DNA of 64,000 nucleotides, taken from contig CAOKAC010000004.1 in assembly GCA_948466345.1 (NCBI GenBank), positions 1-64,000 on the forward strand. Reading direction: 5' to 3'. The translations under genes were made by a program, and so were the position numbers. This stretch comes from an uncultured Clostridia bacterium. Lineage in GTDB: Bacteria > Bacillota > Clostridia > Oscillospirales > CAG-272. The notes under the pieces were generated by a model, which saw nothing but the letters and a program-made list of their open reading frames with translations, was not told where the DNA came from and made no database searches. Of the stretch, positions 52,277-60,181 are shown in pieces (position 1 is the stretch's first letter; every line of letters starts with the position of its first letter).

Positions 52277-53461
52277 ATGAAAGAATTTGAATTGAAATAT
52301 GGATGTAACCCCAATCAAAAACCATCCAGAATTTATATAGAAAACGGCAGCGAACTGCCCATTGAAATTTTAAACGGTAAGCCCGGATATATCAATTTTC
52401 TGGATGCTTTTAACAGCTGGCAGCTTGTGAAGGAGCTAAAAGATGCGTTGGGCATGCCGTCGGCTACTTCCTTTAAGCATGTCAGTCCGACTTCTGCCGC
52501 GGTGGGTATTCCTCTGCCTCTTTCTTTGAAGCGTGCTTGCTTTGTAGACGATATTGAGGGGCTGGATGATTCGCCTCTGGCCTGTGCATATGCAAGGGCC
52601 AGAGGAACGGACCGTATGTCCTCCTTTGGAGACTGGATTGCCCTCAGTGAGGTATGCGATGTGACGACAGCGCGGTTGATTCAGCGTGAGGTTTCCGATG
52701 GGGTCATTGCTCCTGGATACGAACCTGAGGCACTGGAAATTCTGCGCTCTAAAAAAAAGGGTAACTATAATATTGTGCAAATCGACCCGAGCTTTGTGCC
52801 GGCAGAAAAAGAAAAAAAGCAGGTATTCGGTATTACTTTTGAGCAGGGAAGAAACAATTTTGTAATTGATGAGGCGCTGCTTTCCAATATTGTAACGGAA
52901 AATAAAATCCTTCCTGAAGAAGGGAAGCGCGATTTGATCATTGCGCTCATTACGCTGAAATATACCCAGTCTAACTCTGTCTGCTATGCGGTAGACGGAC
53001 AAGCAATCGGGGTGGGTGCTGGTCAGCAGTCCAGAATCCACTGCACCCGCCTTGCGGGGCAGAAGGCCGACATCTGGCATCTGCGCCAGCATCCGAAGGT
53101 GCTGGAACTGCCTTTCCTGGAATCTGTGCCTCGTGCTGTACGGGACAATACCATTGATGTGTATATTTCGGAAGACAGCGACGATGTATTGGCAGACGGA
53201 AAATGGCAGCAGTTTTTCTCTGTTTGCCCGGATGCTTTGACGGTTAAAGAGAAAAAAGAATATCTTGCGGGAATCAGCGGAGTCGCTCTTGGCAGCGATG
53301 CCTTCTTCCCCTTTGACGACAACATCATTCGGGCGCATCGCAGTGGTGTATCCTACATTGCGCAGCCTGGCGGCAGCGTGCGGGATGATATCGTTATCTC
53401 CTCCTGTAATACGTATGGAATCACTATGGCGTTTACCGGTATGCGCTTATTCCATCATTAA
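52277..53461 (+). CDS. purH: AICAR formyltransferase (PurH C-terminal domain only)
   Basis: A 394-aa protein with only the transformylase part of PurH: FELKYGCNPNQKPSRIY at the start, ATSFKHVSPTSAAVGIPL carrying the catalytic Lys-His pair, GAGQQSRIHCTRLAGQK and ALGSDAFFPFDDNI. The MGS-like cyclohydrolase domain (about 190 residues) of normal PurH is missing; that activity is likely supplied by the gene just upstream. Transfers formyl from 10-formyl-THF to AICAR. The start is the ATG at 52277 following TAGGAATATG spacing, 11 nt after the previous stop. Confidence 0.94.
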   Translation: MKEFELKYGCNPNQKPSRIYIENGSELPIEILNGKPGYINFLDAFNSWQLVKELKDALGMPSATSFKHVSPTSAAVGIPLPLSLKRACFVDDIEGLDDSPLACAYARARGTDRMSSFGDWIALSEVCDVTTARLIQREVSDGVIAPGYEPEALEILRSKKKGNYNIVQIDPSFVPAEKEKKQVFGITFEQGRNNFVIDEALLSNIVTENKILPEEGKRDLIIALITLKYTQSNSVCYAVDGQAIGVGAGQQSRIHCTRLAGQKADIWHLRQHPKVLELPFLESVPRAVRDNTIDVYISEDSDDVLADGKWQQFFSVCPDALTVKEKKEYLAGISGVALGSDAFFPFDDNIIRAHRSGVSYIAQPGGSVRDDIVISSCNTYGITMAFTGMRLFHH

Positions 53462-53474
53462 TTTATGTATTTCT

Positions 53475-53503
53475 GCCGGACACAGGCATTTCCTGTGTCC
53501 GGC
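53475..53503 (+). promoter_or_regulatory. Intercistronic hairpin between purH and purD
   Basis: GCCGGACACAGG pairs perfectly over 12 bp with CCTGTGTCCGGC around CATTT. No T-run follows, so it is more likely an mRNA-stability or processing stem than a terminator. purD starts 52 nt later. Confidence 0.6.
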
Positions 53504-53554
53504 CCATTGCGTTGTGGAAGCATGATCAAAAATAGAAAGGATATCCAATTTTAT

Positions 53555-54832
53555 ATGAATATCTTAGTAGTAGGCGGCGGCGGAAGAGAGCACGCCATTA
53601 TTAAAAAATTACGGGAAAGTCGGCGGGTCGAGAAAATTTATGCGCTCCCCGGCAACGGCGGTATTGCTGCAGATGCGGAATGTGTGGCCATCGGGGCGAA
53701 AGACATTGATGGTATCACTCGGTTTGCAGTGGAGAATAAAATTGACTTTGCTGTGGTAGCACCGGACGATCCGCTGGTTCTTGGTGCGGTAGACAGTCTG
53801 GAAGCGGCGGGAATCCCTTGCTTCGGCCCGGATAAAAAAGCCGCAGTCATTGAAGGCAGCAAAATTTTTTCCAAAAACTTAATGGCCAAATATAATATCC
53901 CTACAGCTGCATACCGTACTTTTACCAATGCGGAAGAAGCACTGGAGTATATCAAAACTGCGCCCATGCCTACCGTGATCAAAGCGGATGGCCTGGCGCT
54001 TGGCAAGGGCGCAGTGATTGCAGAAAATCTGCAGGCAGCCCAGGAAACGGTTCGAGCTATGATGGAAGAGAAAATTTTTGGCGAAAGCGGCACATCCATC
54101 GTAGTGGAGGAGTTTCTCACCGGACCGGAAGTATCTGTGCTCGCCTTTACAGATGGAGAAACACTGATTCCCATGATATCTTCCATGGATCATAAACGTG
54201 CTTTAGATGGGGACAGGGGGCTTAACACTGGGGGAATGGGTACGATTGCTCCCAACCCTTACTATACAGAAGCGGTGGCACAGGAATGTATGGAAAAGAT
54301 TTTTCTGCCTACGATTCGGGCAATGCAGGCGGAAGGGCGACCCTTTAAAGGATGTCTGTACTTTGGCCTGATGCTTACGGCAGATGGGCCTAAGGTAATC
54401 GAATATAACTGCCGTTTCGGCGATCCGGAAACCCAGGTAGTACTGCCGCTGTTGGAGACCGATTTGCTAACCGTTATGGAAGCAGTCCACGATGGCACCC
54501 TTTCCCAGGTGCCGGTGGAATTTTCAAAAGACAGCGCCTGCTGCGTTATCTTGGCATCCAATGGATATCCGGGAAAATATGAAACAGGCTTTCCAATTAC
54601 TGTGCCAGAACATCTGGATGCTCAGGTATTCTTTGCAGGAGCAAAACTGCAGGACGGAATATTGTGCAGCGCCGGCGGACGAGTGCTTGGCGTCACTGCC
54701 AGAGCATCTGATTTGCAGAAAGCAATTCATGACGCATATGCATCGGCTGGTAAAATTACTTTTACAAATGCATACTGCCGCAGAGATATAGGCCATAGGG
54801 CGCTGCAGGCATTATCCTGCGCTGCAGAATAA
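53555..54832 (+). CDS. purD: Phosphoribosylamine-glycine ligase
   Basis: A 425-aa ATP-grasp enzyme: NILVVGGGGREHAIIKKL, APDDPLVLGAVDSLEAAGIP, FGPDKKAAVIEGSKIFSKNL, IKADGLALGKGAVIAEN, NTGGMGTIAPNPYYTE and YNCRFGDPETQVVLPLLETD. It forms GAR. The start at 53555 gives the canonical N-terminus; AAAGGA lies upstream at a longer than usual distance. Confidence 0.98.
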   Translation: MNILVVGGGGREHAIIKKLRESRRVEKIYALPGNGGIAADAECVAIGAKDIDGITRFAVENKIDFAVVAPDDPLVLGAVDSLEAAGIPCFGPDKKAAVIEGSKIFSKNLMAKYNIPTAAYRTFTNAEEALEYIKTAPMPTVIKADGLALGKGAVIAENLQAAQETVRAMMEEKIFGESGTSIVVEEFLTGPEVSVLAFTDGETLIPMISSMDHKRALDGDRGLNTGGMGTIAPNPYYTEAVAQECMEKIFLPTIRAMQAEGRPFKGCLYFGLMLTADGPKVIEYNCRFGDPETQVVLPLLETDLLTVMEAVHDGTLSQVPVEFSKDSACCVILASNGYPGKYETGFPITVPEHLDAQVFFAGAKLQDGILCSAGGRVLGVTARASDLQKAIHDAYASAGKITFTNAYCRRDIGHRALQALSCAAE

Positions 54833-54856
54833 ATACCGGAGGAGACGAAAGGCGAT

Positions 54857-57800
54857 ATGGTATTCAGACTATATGTAGAAAAGAAAAAAGATGTTGCCGT
54901 AGAAAGCGCGGCGCTTTTATCCGATGTCCGCGGATTTTTAGGGATTGAAAATCTTACGGGCGTGCGTATTTTGAACCGGTATGATGTGGAAAACATTCCA
55001 GCAGATGTATTTGAAGCATGCAAATACACTGTTTTTGCTGAACCCCAGTTGGACATTATTACAGACGAAATTATGGCGCCAGCAGACAGTACCGTTTTTG
55101 CTGTAGAATACTTGCCGGGACAGTTTGATCAGCGGGCAGATTCTGCCGCGCAGTGTGTGCAGATTATTTCCCAGGGAGAGAAGCCGCTGGTGCGCACTGC
55201 TAAAGTATACGTGCTGGAGGGGGTTCTTACAGACACAGATGTACATGCGCTAAAACAGTATCTGATCAATCCGGTGGAGAGCAGAGAGGCATCTCTGGAC
55301 TTGCCCTCCACCCTGGAGGCAACCTATGCCGTACCCAGTCAGGTGGAAACGCTTACCGGATTTACCGCGTTGGACGAGGCGGGACTTAAGGCATTTATTG
55401 AAAAATACCGTCTTGCTATGGATTTGGACGATATCCGTTTCTGCCGGGATTATTTTGTCGCAGAGCAGCGGGATCCTACCATTACGGAAATCCGTATGAT
55501 CGATACCTATTGGTCTGATCATTGCCGGCATACTACATTCCTTACAGAAATCGACCATGTGACTTTTGCAGATGCAGAGCTGGAGGCGCTGTATCAGGAC
55601 TATTTAAATATACGCAAAGAACTTGGCCGCACGAAACCGATTTGCCTGATGGATATTGCCACGGTGGCAACCCGATATTTAAAGGCGCAAGGGAAGCTCC
55701 CACGTCTGGACGAAAGCGAAGAGATCAACGCTTGTACCGTGAAATTTAAAGTGCATACAGAGCAGGGCGAGGAAGATTTCCTGCTGCTCTTTAAAAATGA
55801 GACGCACAACCATCCCACAGAGATTGAGCCGTTTGGCGGCGCAGCTACCTGTATCGGCGGTGCAATCCGTGATCCGCTGTCCGGACGTTCCTATGCTTAT
55901 GCCGCTATACGCGTTACAGGCGCTGCGGACCCTACACGTCCGGTTGCAGATACGATTCCTGGAAAGCTCCCGCAGAAAAAGATCGTCACCACTGCCGCGG
56001 CAGGATATTCCAGCTATGGTAACCAGATTGGTCTGGCTACCGGACAGGTGGACGAGCTGTATCACGACGGATATGCCGCAAAGCGGATGGAGATTGGTGC
56101 GGTAGTCGCTGCCGCTCCCGCGAAAAATGTGCGCCGGGAACGGCCACAGCCCGGCGATATCGTTATCCTACTTGGAGGACGTACTGGCCGGGATGGATGC
56201 GGCGGTGCAACCGGTTCTTCCAAATCGCACACGGCAGCGTCTCTAGAAACCTGTGGTGCAGAGGTGCAGAAAGGCAACGCGCCGGAAGAACGCAAGCTTC
56301 AGCGTTTGTTCCGCAATGCACAGGCGTCCCGCATGATTAAGCGCTGCAATGACTTTGGTGCCGGAGGGGTTTCTGTAGCTATCGGTGAACTTGCCGACGG
56401 ACTGGATATTGATTTAAACGCAGTTCCTAAAAAATATGAAGGACTGGATGGTACGGAGCTGGCTATTTCTGAATCCCAGGAGCGGATGGCGGTAGTGGTG
56501 GAGCCCTGCGATGTGGAACGGTTCGTCGCCCTTGCCGGGGAAGAAAATCTGGAGGCGACGGTGGTGGCGACAGTGCAGGCACAGCCTAGACTTACCATGC
56601 ACTGGAACAGTCAGCAGATTGTAAATCTATCCAGAGAATTTTTGAATTCCAACGGCGCTCCTAAGCATATCGACATAGCGCCTGCTGCACCTTCTGCATT
56701 TGACAAAGAAACGCCGGCAGATTTTGTAGGCGGTATGGCAGCATTGGTACAGGATTTAAATGTATGCTCTAAGCAGGGGTTATCCGAACGATTTGACTCT
56801 ACAGTAGGAGCGGGTACCGTATTGATGCCTTTTGGAGGCAAATACCAGCGTACACCAATTCAGGCGATGGTGAATAAAATTTCCCTGGAGCATGGTGATA
56901 CAGATACATGTTCGTTGATGGCATGGGGCGGCAACCCTTATATTTTGGAAAAGGATCCTGCTTCCGGTGCATATTTGGCGGTTGTAGAATCAATTTCTAA
57001 GCTTATAGCAGCCGGCGCGTCTTTTGAAGACGTATATCTTTCCTTCCAGGAGTACTTTGAAAAGCCCGGCAGAGATGAAAAACGGTGGGGCAAGCCTCTG
57101 GCGGCTCTTCTAGGCGCCCTGCGTGCACAGTTGGACTTTTCAGTAGCGTCTATTGGCGGAAAGGATTCTATGAGCGGTACCTTTGAGGATATGGATGTAC
57201 CGCCTACGTTGGTATCTTTTGCGGCTACTACAGACAAAATGAAAAACATTTTGTCTCCAGAATTTAAACAGACAGGCAGCACCGTTCTGTGGCTGCGTCC
57301 CTCTTATGACGATAAGGGAATCCCCCATGCCAAAGATGTTTTAGAAATTTTCAATTTGATTGCTTCGCTTGCAGAAAATGGGCGTATTTGCTGCGCTTAT
57401 ACACTAGGATTCGGTGGTGTAGCGGAAGCGGTATTCAAAATGGCAATTGGCAATGGCATCGGATTTTCCTATGCTGATTCTGTTTCTATGGAAGAGCTGT
57501 TTGCTTACCGGTATGGTTCCTTTATCGTGGAATTGTCCGACGGCGAGATTGAGTCTCCCTATGCAACGCTGTTGGGAAAAACTACAACAGAATCGGCTAT
57601 CATATTTGCTGGAGAAACGGTAAGCTTGGAGGCTCTTATTGAAAAGTATGAGGGGCGTCTGGAAGAGGTATTCCCGAAAAACGCCAATCAGCCTGCCGAG
57701 AAAGTAGATGCATATAACTTTACAGCCACCACCTGGAAAAAGCCTTGTGTCTCTGTTCCTCGACCTACTATGCTTATTCCAGTATTTCCAGGCACAAACT

Positions 57801-58558
57801 GTGAATATGAATCTGCTAAAGCAGTAGAAAATGCCGGCGGAAATGCAGAAATTTTGGTGATCAACAATCTTAGCGCCCAGGGGATTGCAGCATCGGTTGA
57901 AGCCTTTGCCGCAGCGACACGCCAGGCCCAGGGTATCTTTATACCTGGCGGATTTTCCGGCGGAGATGAACCGGACGGAAGCGGCAAGTTTATTACCGCG
58001 TTTTTCCGTAGTGCTGCTGTACGGGAAGCTGTCAGCGAGCTTTTAGAAAAACGGGATGGTTTGATGCTTGGTATCTGTAACGGATTCCAGGCGCTGATCA
58101 AGCTGGGACTGGTGCCCTTCGGCAAAATTATCGATACGGACGATACATGCCCCACGCTGACCTATAATATTATTGGGCGGCACCAGTCTATGCTGGTACG
58201 CACCCGCGTCGCTTCCAATGCGTCTCCCTGGCTGATGAAAACAAAACCCGGCGATGTTTATACGGTGCCGATTTCCCACGGAGAAGGCCGGTTTGTAGCA
58301 TCGGAGGAATTAATTGGCCGCCTTGCAGAAAATGGACAGATTGCTACCCAATATGTGGATTTAGCAGGCAACCCTATGATGACAACGCCGGAAAATCCCA
58401 ACGGATCTGTTTGCGCTATTGAGGGAATCACTTCTCCTGACGGACGCGTGTTAGGCAAAATGGGGCATAGCGAACGAATCGGCAGCGGTCTTTATAAAAA
58501 TGTTCCTGGCGATTATGATATGCATTTGTTCGATGCATTTGTGGAATACTATAAATAA
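54857..58558 (+). CDS. purL: Phosphoribosylformylglycinamidine synthase, single-chain form
   Basis: A 1233-aa protein uniting the synthase with a glutaminase, so no purS or purQ is needed. The N-terminal PurS-like part (1-150), linker with DTYWSDHCRHTTF, ATP-binding part (NETHNHPTEIEPFGGAATCI, GCGGATGSSK) and C-terminal class I amidotransferase (ILIPVFPGTNCEYESAKAVE; GICNGFQALIKLGL with the catalytic Cys; PISHGEGRF) are all present. It converts FGAR to FGAM. GGAGGAG lies upstream of the ATG. Last pur gene of the operon. Confidence 0.98.
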   Translation: MVFRLYVEKKKDVAVESAALLSDVRGFLGIENLTGVRILNRYDVENIPADVFEACKYTVFAEPQLDIITDEIMAPADSTVFAVEYLPGQFDQRADSAAQCVQIISQGEKPLVRTAKVYVLEGVLTDTDVHALKQYLINPVESREASLDLPSTLEATYAVPSQVETLTGFTALDEAGLKAFIEKYRLAMDLDDIRFCRDYFVAEQRDPTITEIRMIDTYWSDHCRHTTFLTEIDHVTFADAELEALYQDYLNIRKELGRTKPICLMDIATVATRYLKAQGKLPRLDESEEINACTVKFKVHTEQGEEDFLLLFKNETHNHPTEIEPFGGAATCIGGAIRDPLSGRSYAYAAIRVTGAADPTRPVADTIPGKLPQKKIVTTAAAGYSSYGNQIGLATGQVDELYHDGYAAKRMEIGAVVAAAPAKNVRRERPQPGDIVILLGGRTGRDGCGGATGSSKSHTAASLETCGAEVQKGNAPEERKLQRLFRNAQASRMIKRCNDFGAGGVSVAIGELADGLDIDLNAVPKKYEGLDGTELAISESQERMAVVVEPCDVERFVALAGEENLEATVVATVQAQPRLTMHWNSQQIVNLSREFLNSNGAPKHIDIAPAAPSAFDKETPADFVGGMAALVQDLNVCSKQGLSERFDSTVGAGTVLMPFGGKYQRTPIQAMVNKISLEHGDTDTCSLMAWGGNPYILEKDPASGAYLAVVESISKLIAAGASFEDVYLSFQEYFEKPGRDEKRWGKPLAALLGALRAQLDFSVASIGGKDSMSGTFEDMDVPPTLVSFAATTDKMKNILSPEFKQTGSTVLWLRPSYDDKGIPHAKDVLEIFNLIASLAENGRICCAYTLGFGGVAEAVFKMAIGNGIGFSYADSVSMEELFAYRYGSFIVELSDGEIESPYATLLGKTTTESAIIFAGETVSLEALIEKYEGRLEEVFPKNANQPAEKVDAYNFTATTWKKPCVSVPRPTMLIPVFPGTNCEYESAKAVENAGGNAEILVINNLSAQGIAASVEAFAAATRQAQGIFIPGGFSGGDEPDGSGKFITAFFRSAAVREAVSELLEKRDGLMLGICNGFQALIKLGLVPFGKIIDTDDTCPTLTYNIIGRHQSMLVRTRVASNASPWLMKTKPGDVYTVPISHGEGRFVASEELIGRLAENGQIATQYVDLAGNPMMTTPENPNGSVCAIEGITSPDGRVLGKMGHSERIGSGLYKNVPGDYDMHLFDAFVEYYK

Positions 58559-58589
58559 AAGGAAACTGTGTAGTAATACCGGTTATATA

Positions 58590-58621
58590 AAGCGCTTCAT
58601 ATTTTTATATGAGGCGCTTTC
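58590..58621 (+). terminator. Hairpin after purL, possible operon end
   Basis: AAAGCGCTTCATAT pairs over 14 bp (one T-G) with ATATGAGGCGCTTT around TTTT. Only TCCTG follows, so termination may be partial. Confidence 0.55.
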
Positions 58622-58731
58622 CTGTCAAAGGAGAGAAAGTTTGAAAACAGGGGAACCACGCCTGGTTATGGTGTTTTCAGTCCTCGTTTGCACAGAAAGA
58701 TACAAATGCAAAGAAAGGAATGGACATAAAA

Positions 58732-60126
58732 ATGGAAAGAAATTTTATACGGGATATCTTGGAAAATTTTGAAAAATACCATAGCAGAGAAGTAGTGCTG
58801 GGCGGATGGATTCGCAGTCTGCGGGATTCAAAGGCTTTCGCATTTATGGATCTGAACGACGGAAGCAGCTTTACCGGTGTGCAGATCGTATTAGAGCGCG
58901 CACGCCTGCCGGAATATGATACGGTTGTGCGGTATCAGGTAGGCGCCGCAGTTGTGGTCCGGGGAGAGGTATTGCTCACTCCAGATGCCAAGCAGCCTTT
59001 GGAAATTCATGCTGCGTCGGTACAGCTGGAAGGAACCGGCGGTGCGGACTATCCCTTGCAGAAAAAACGCCATTCGGTGGAATTTTTACGGCAGATCGCA
59101 TACCTTCGGCCTAGAACCAATTTGTTTTCCGCGGTTTTTCGTGTACGCAGTGAGGCGGCATATGCAGTGCATCAATTTTTCCATGATAGAGGATTTGTAT
59201 ATGTGCATACGCCGATTATTACTGCCAGCGATTGCGAAGGGGCGGGAGAGACTTTTCGTATTACCACCTTGGATGTGAACAATCCACCTCGTACACAGCA
59301 GGGAGAAGTGGACTGGAGCAGGGATTTTTTCGGTATAGGCGCAAATCTTACGGTATCCGGCCAATTGGAAGGAGAAACTTTTGCTCAGGCTTTTGGAAAG
59401 ATTTATACCTTTGGTCCTACTTTTCGTGCAGAGAACTCCAACACGGCCCGGCATGCGGCAGAATTTTGGATGATTGAACCAGAAATAGCTTTTGCGGAGC
59501 TTTCTGATGATATGGCACTGGCTTGGGATATGGTACAGTATATTATCCAGCATGTTTTACAGCAGTGTCCTGATGAAGTTACTTTTTTAAATCAATTTGT
59601 GGACAAAACGCTGCAGGCGCGTTTGGAAGCACTTGCCTGCAGTACTTGCCAACATATAACTTATACGCAGGCAGTGGAGCTTTTAGAGAAAAGTGGGCAC
59701 GCATTCCAATATCCTGTTGCATGGGGACGGGATCTGCAAACAGAGCATGAGCGATATCTTACGGAAGAGGTGTTTCATGGACCCGTGTTTGTAACAGACT
59801 ACCCGCGAGAGATCAAATCTTTCTATATGCGTCTGAACGATGATGAAAAGACGGTGGCCGCTATGGATTTGCTGGTACCGGGCGTGGGAGAGATTATTGG
59901 CGGCAGCCAGCGTGAGGAACGTCTGGATGTATTGCTCTCCCGTATGCGGGAATGTGAATTGGATGAGGCGGACTATGCATGGTATGTAAATCTAAGACGG
60001 TGGGGCAGTACCCGTCATGCCGGGTTCGGCCTGGGTTTTGAGCGGATGGTCATGTATTTGACCGGCGTTTCCAATATTCGGGACGTGATCCCATATCCCA
60101 GGACGGCAGGTAGCGCCCCGTATTAA
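58732..60126 (+). CDS. asnS: Asparagine-tRNA ligase
   Basis: A 464-aa class IIb synthetase. The OB-fold anticodon domain ([35 protein letters not shown]) is followed by class II motif 2 ([20 protein letters not shown]) and motif 3 ([15 protein letters not shown]). I distinguish it from AspRS by the short OB-fold linkage and the AENSNT motif. ATG 58732 is preferred over 58720, because the AAAGGA site touches the earlier ATG. The 172-nt gap from purL has two hairpins. Confidence 0.96.
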   Translation: MERNFIRDILENFEKYHSREVVLGGWIRSLRDSKAFAFMDLNDGSSFTGVQIVLERARLPEYDTVVRYQVGAAVVVRGEVLLTPDAKQPLEIHAASVQLEGTGGADYPLQKKRHSVEFLRQIAYLRPRTNLFSAVFRVRSEAAYAVHQFFHDRGFVYVHTPIITASDCEGAGETFRITTLDVNNPPRTQQGEVDWSRDFFGIGANLTVSGQLEGETFAQAFGKIYTFGPTFRAENSNTARHAAEFWMIEPEIAFAELSDDMALAWDMVQYIIQHVLQQCPDEVTFLNQFVDKTLQARLEALACSTCQHITYTQAVELLEKSGHAFQYPVAWGRDLQTEHERYLTEEVFHGPVFVTDYPREIKSFYMRLNDDEKTVAAMDLLVPGVGEIIGGSQREERLDVLLSRMRECELDEADYAWYVNLRRWGSTRHAGFGLGFERMVMYLTGVSNIRDVIPYPRTAGSAPY

Positions 60127-60144
60127 AATAATAATTTTGTGAAA

Positions 60145-60172
60145 GAAAAAGCCCCCGTTTGGGGGCTTTTTC
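60145..60172 (+). terminator. Bidirectional terminator between asnS and the ABC fusion gene
   Basis: GAAAAAGCCCCC pairs with GGGGGCTTTTTC around GTTT. Confidence 0.93.
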
Positions 60173-60181
60173 AAATTTATT

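Noticed and set aside
52436-53338. 300-codon frame on the - strand
   Set aside because: Antisense shadow of the AICAR transformylase gene.
58559-58731. T-box leader for asnS
   Set aside because: GGGGAACCACGCC loosely recalls the T-box motif and an AGTA occurs upstream, but the gap is too short for Stem I plus antiterminator and the GGTGGNACCGCG core is not intact.
58641-58772. Small TTG-initiated ORF with AAAGGAG site before asnS
   Set aside because: It would overlap asnS by about 40 nt, its sequence is not protein-like, and the purine tract can be incidental.
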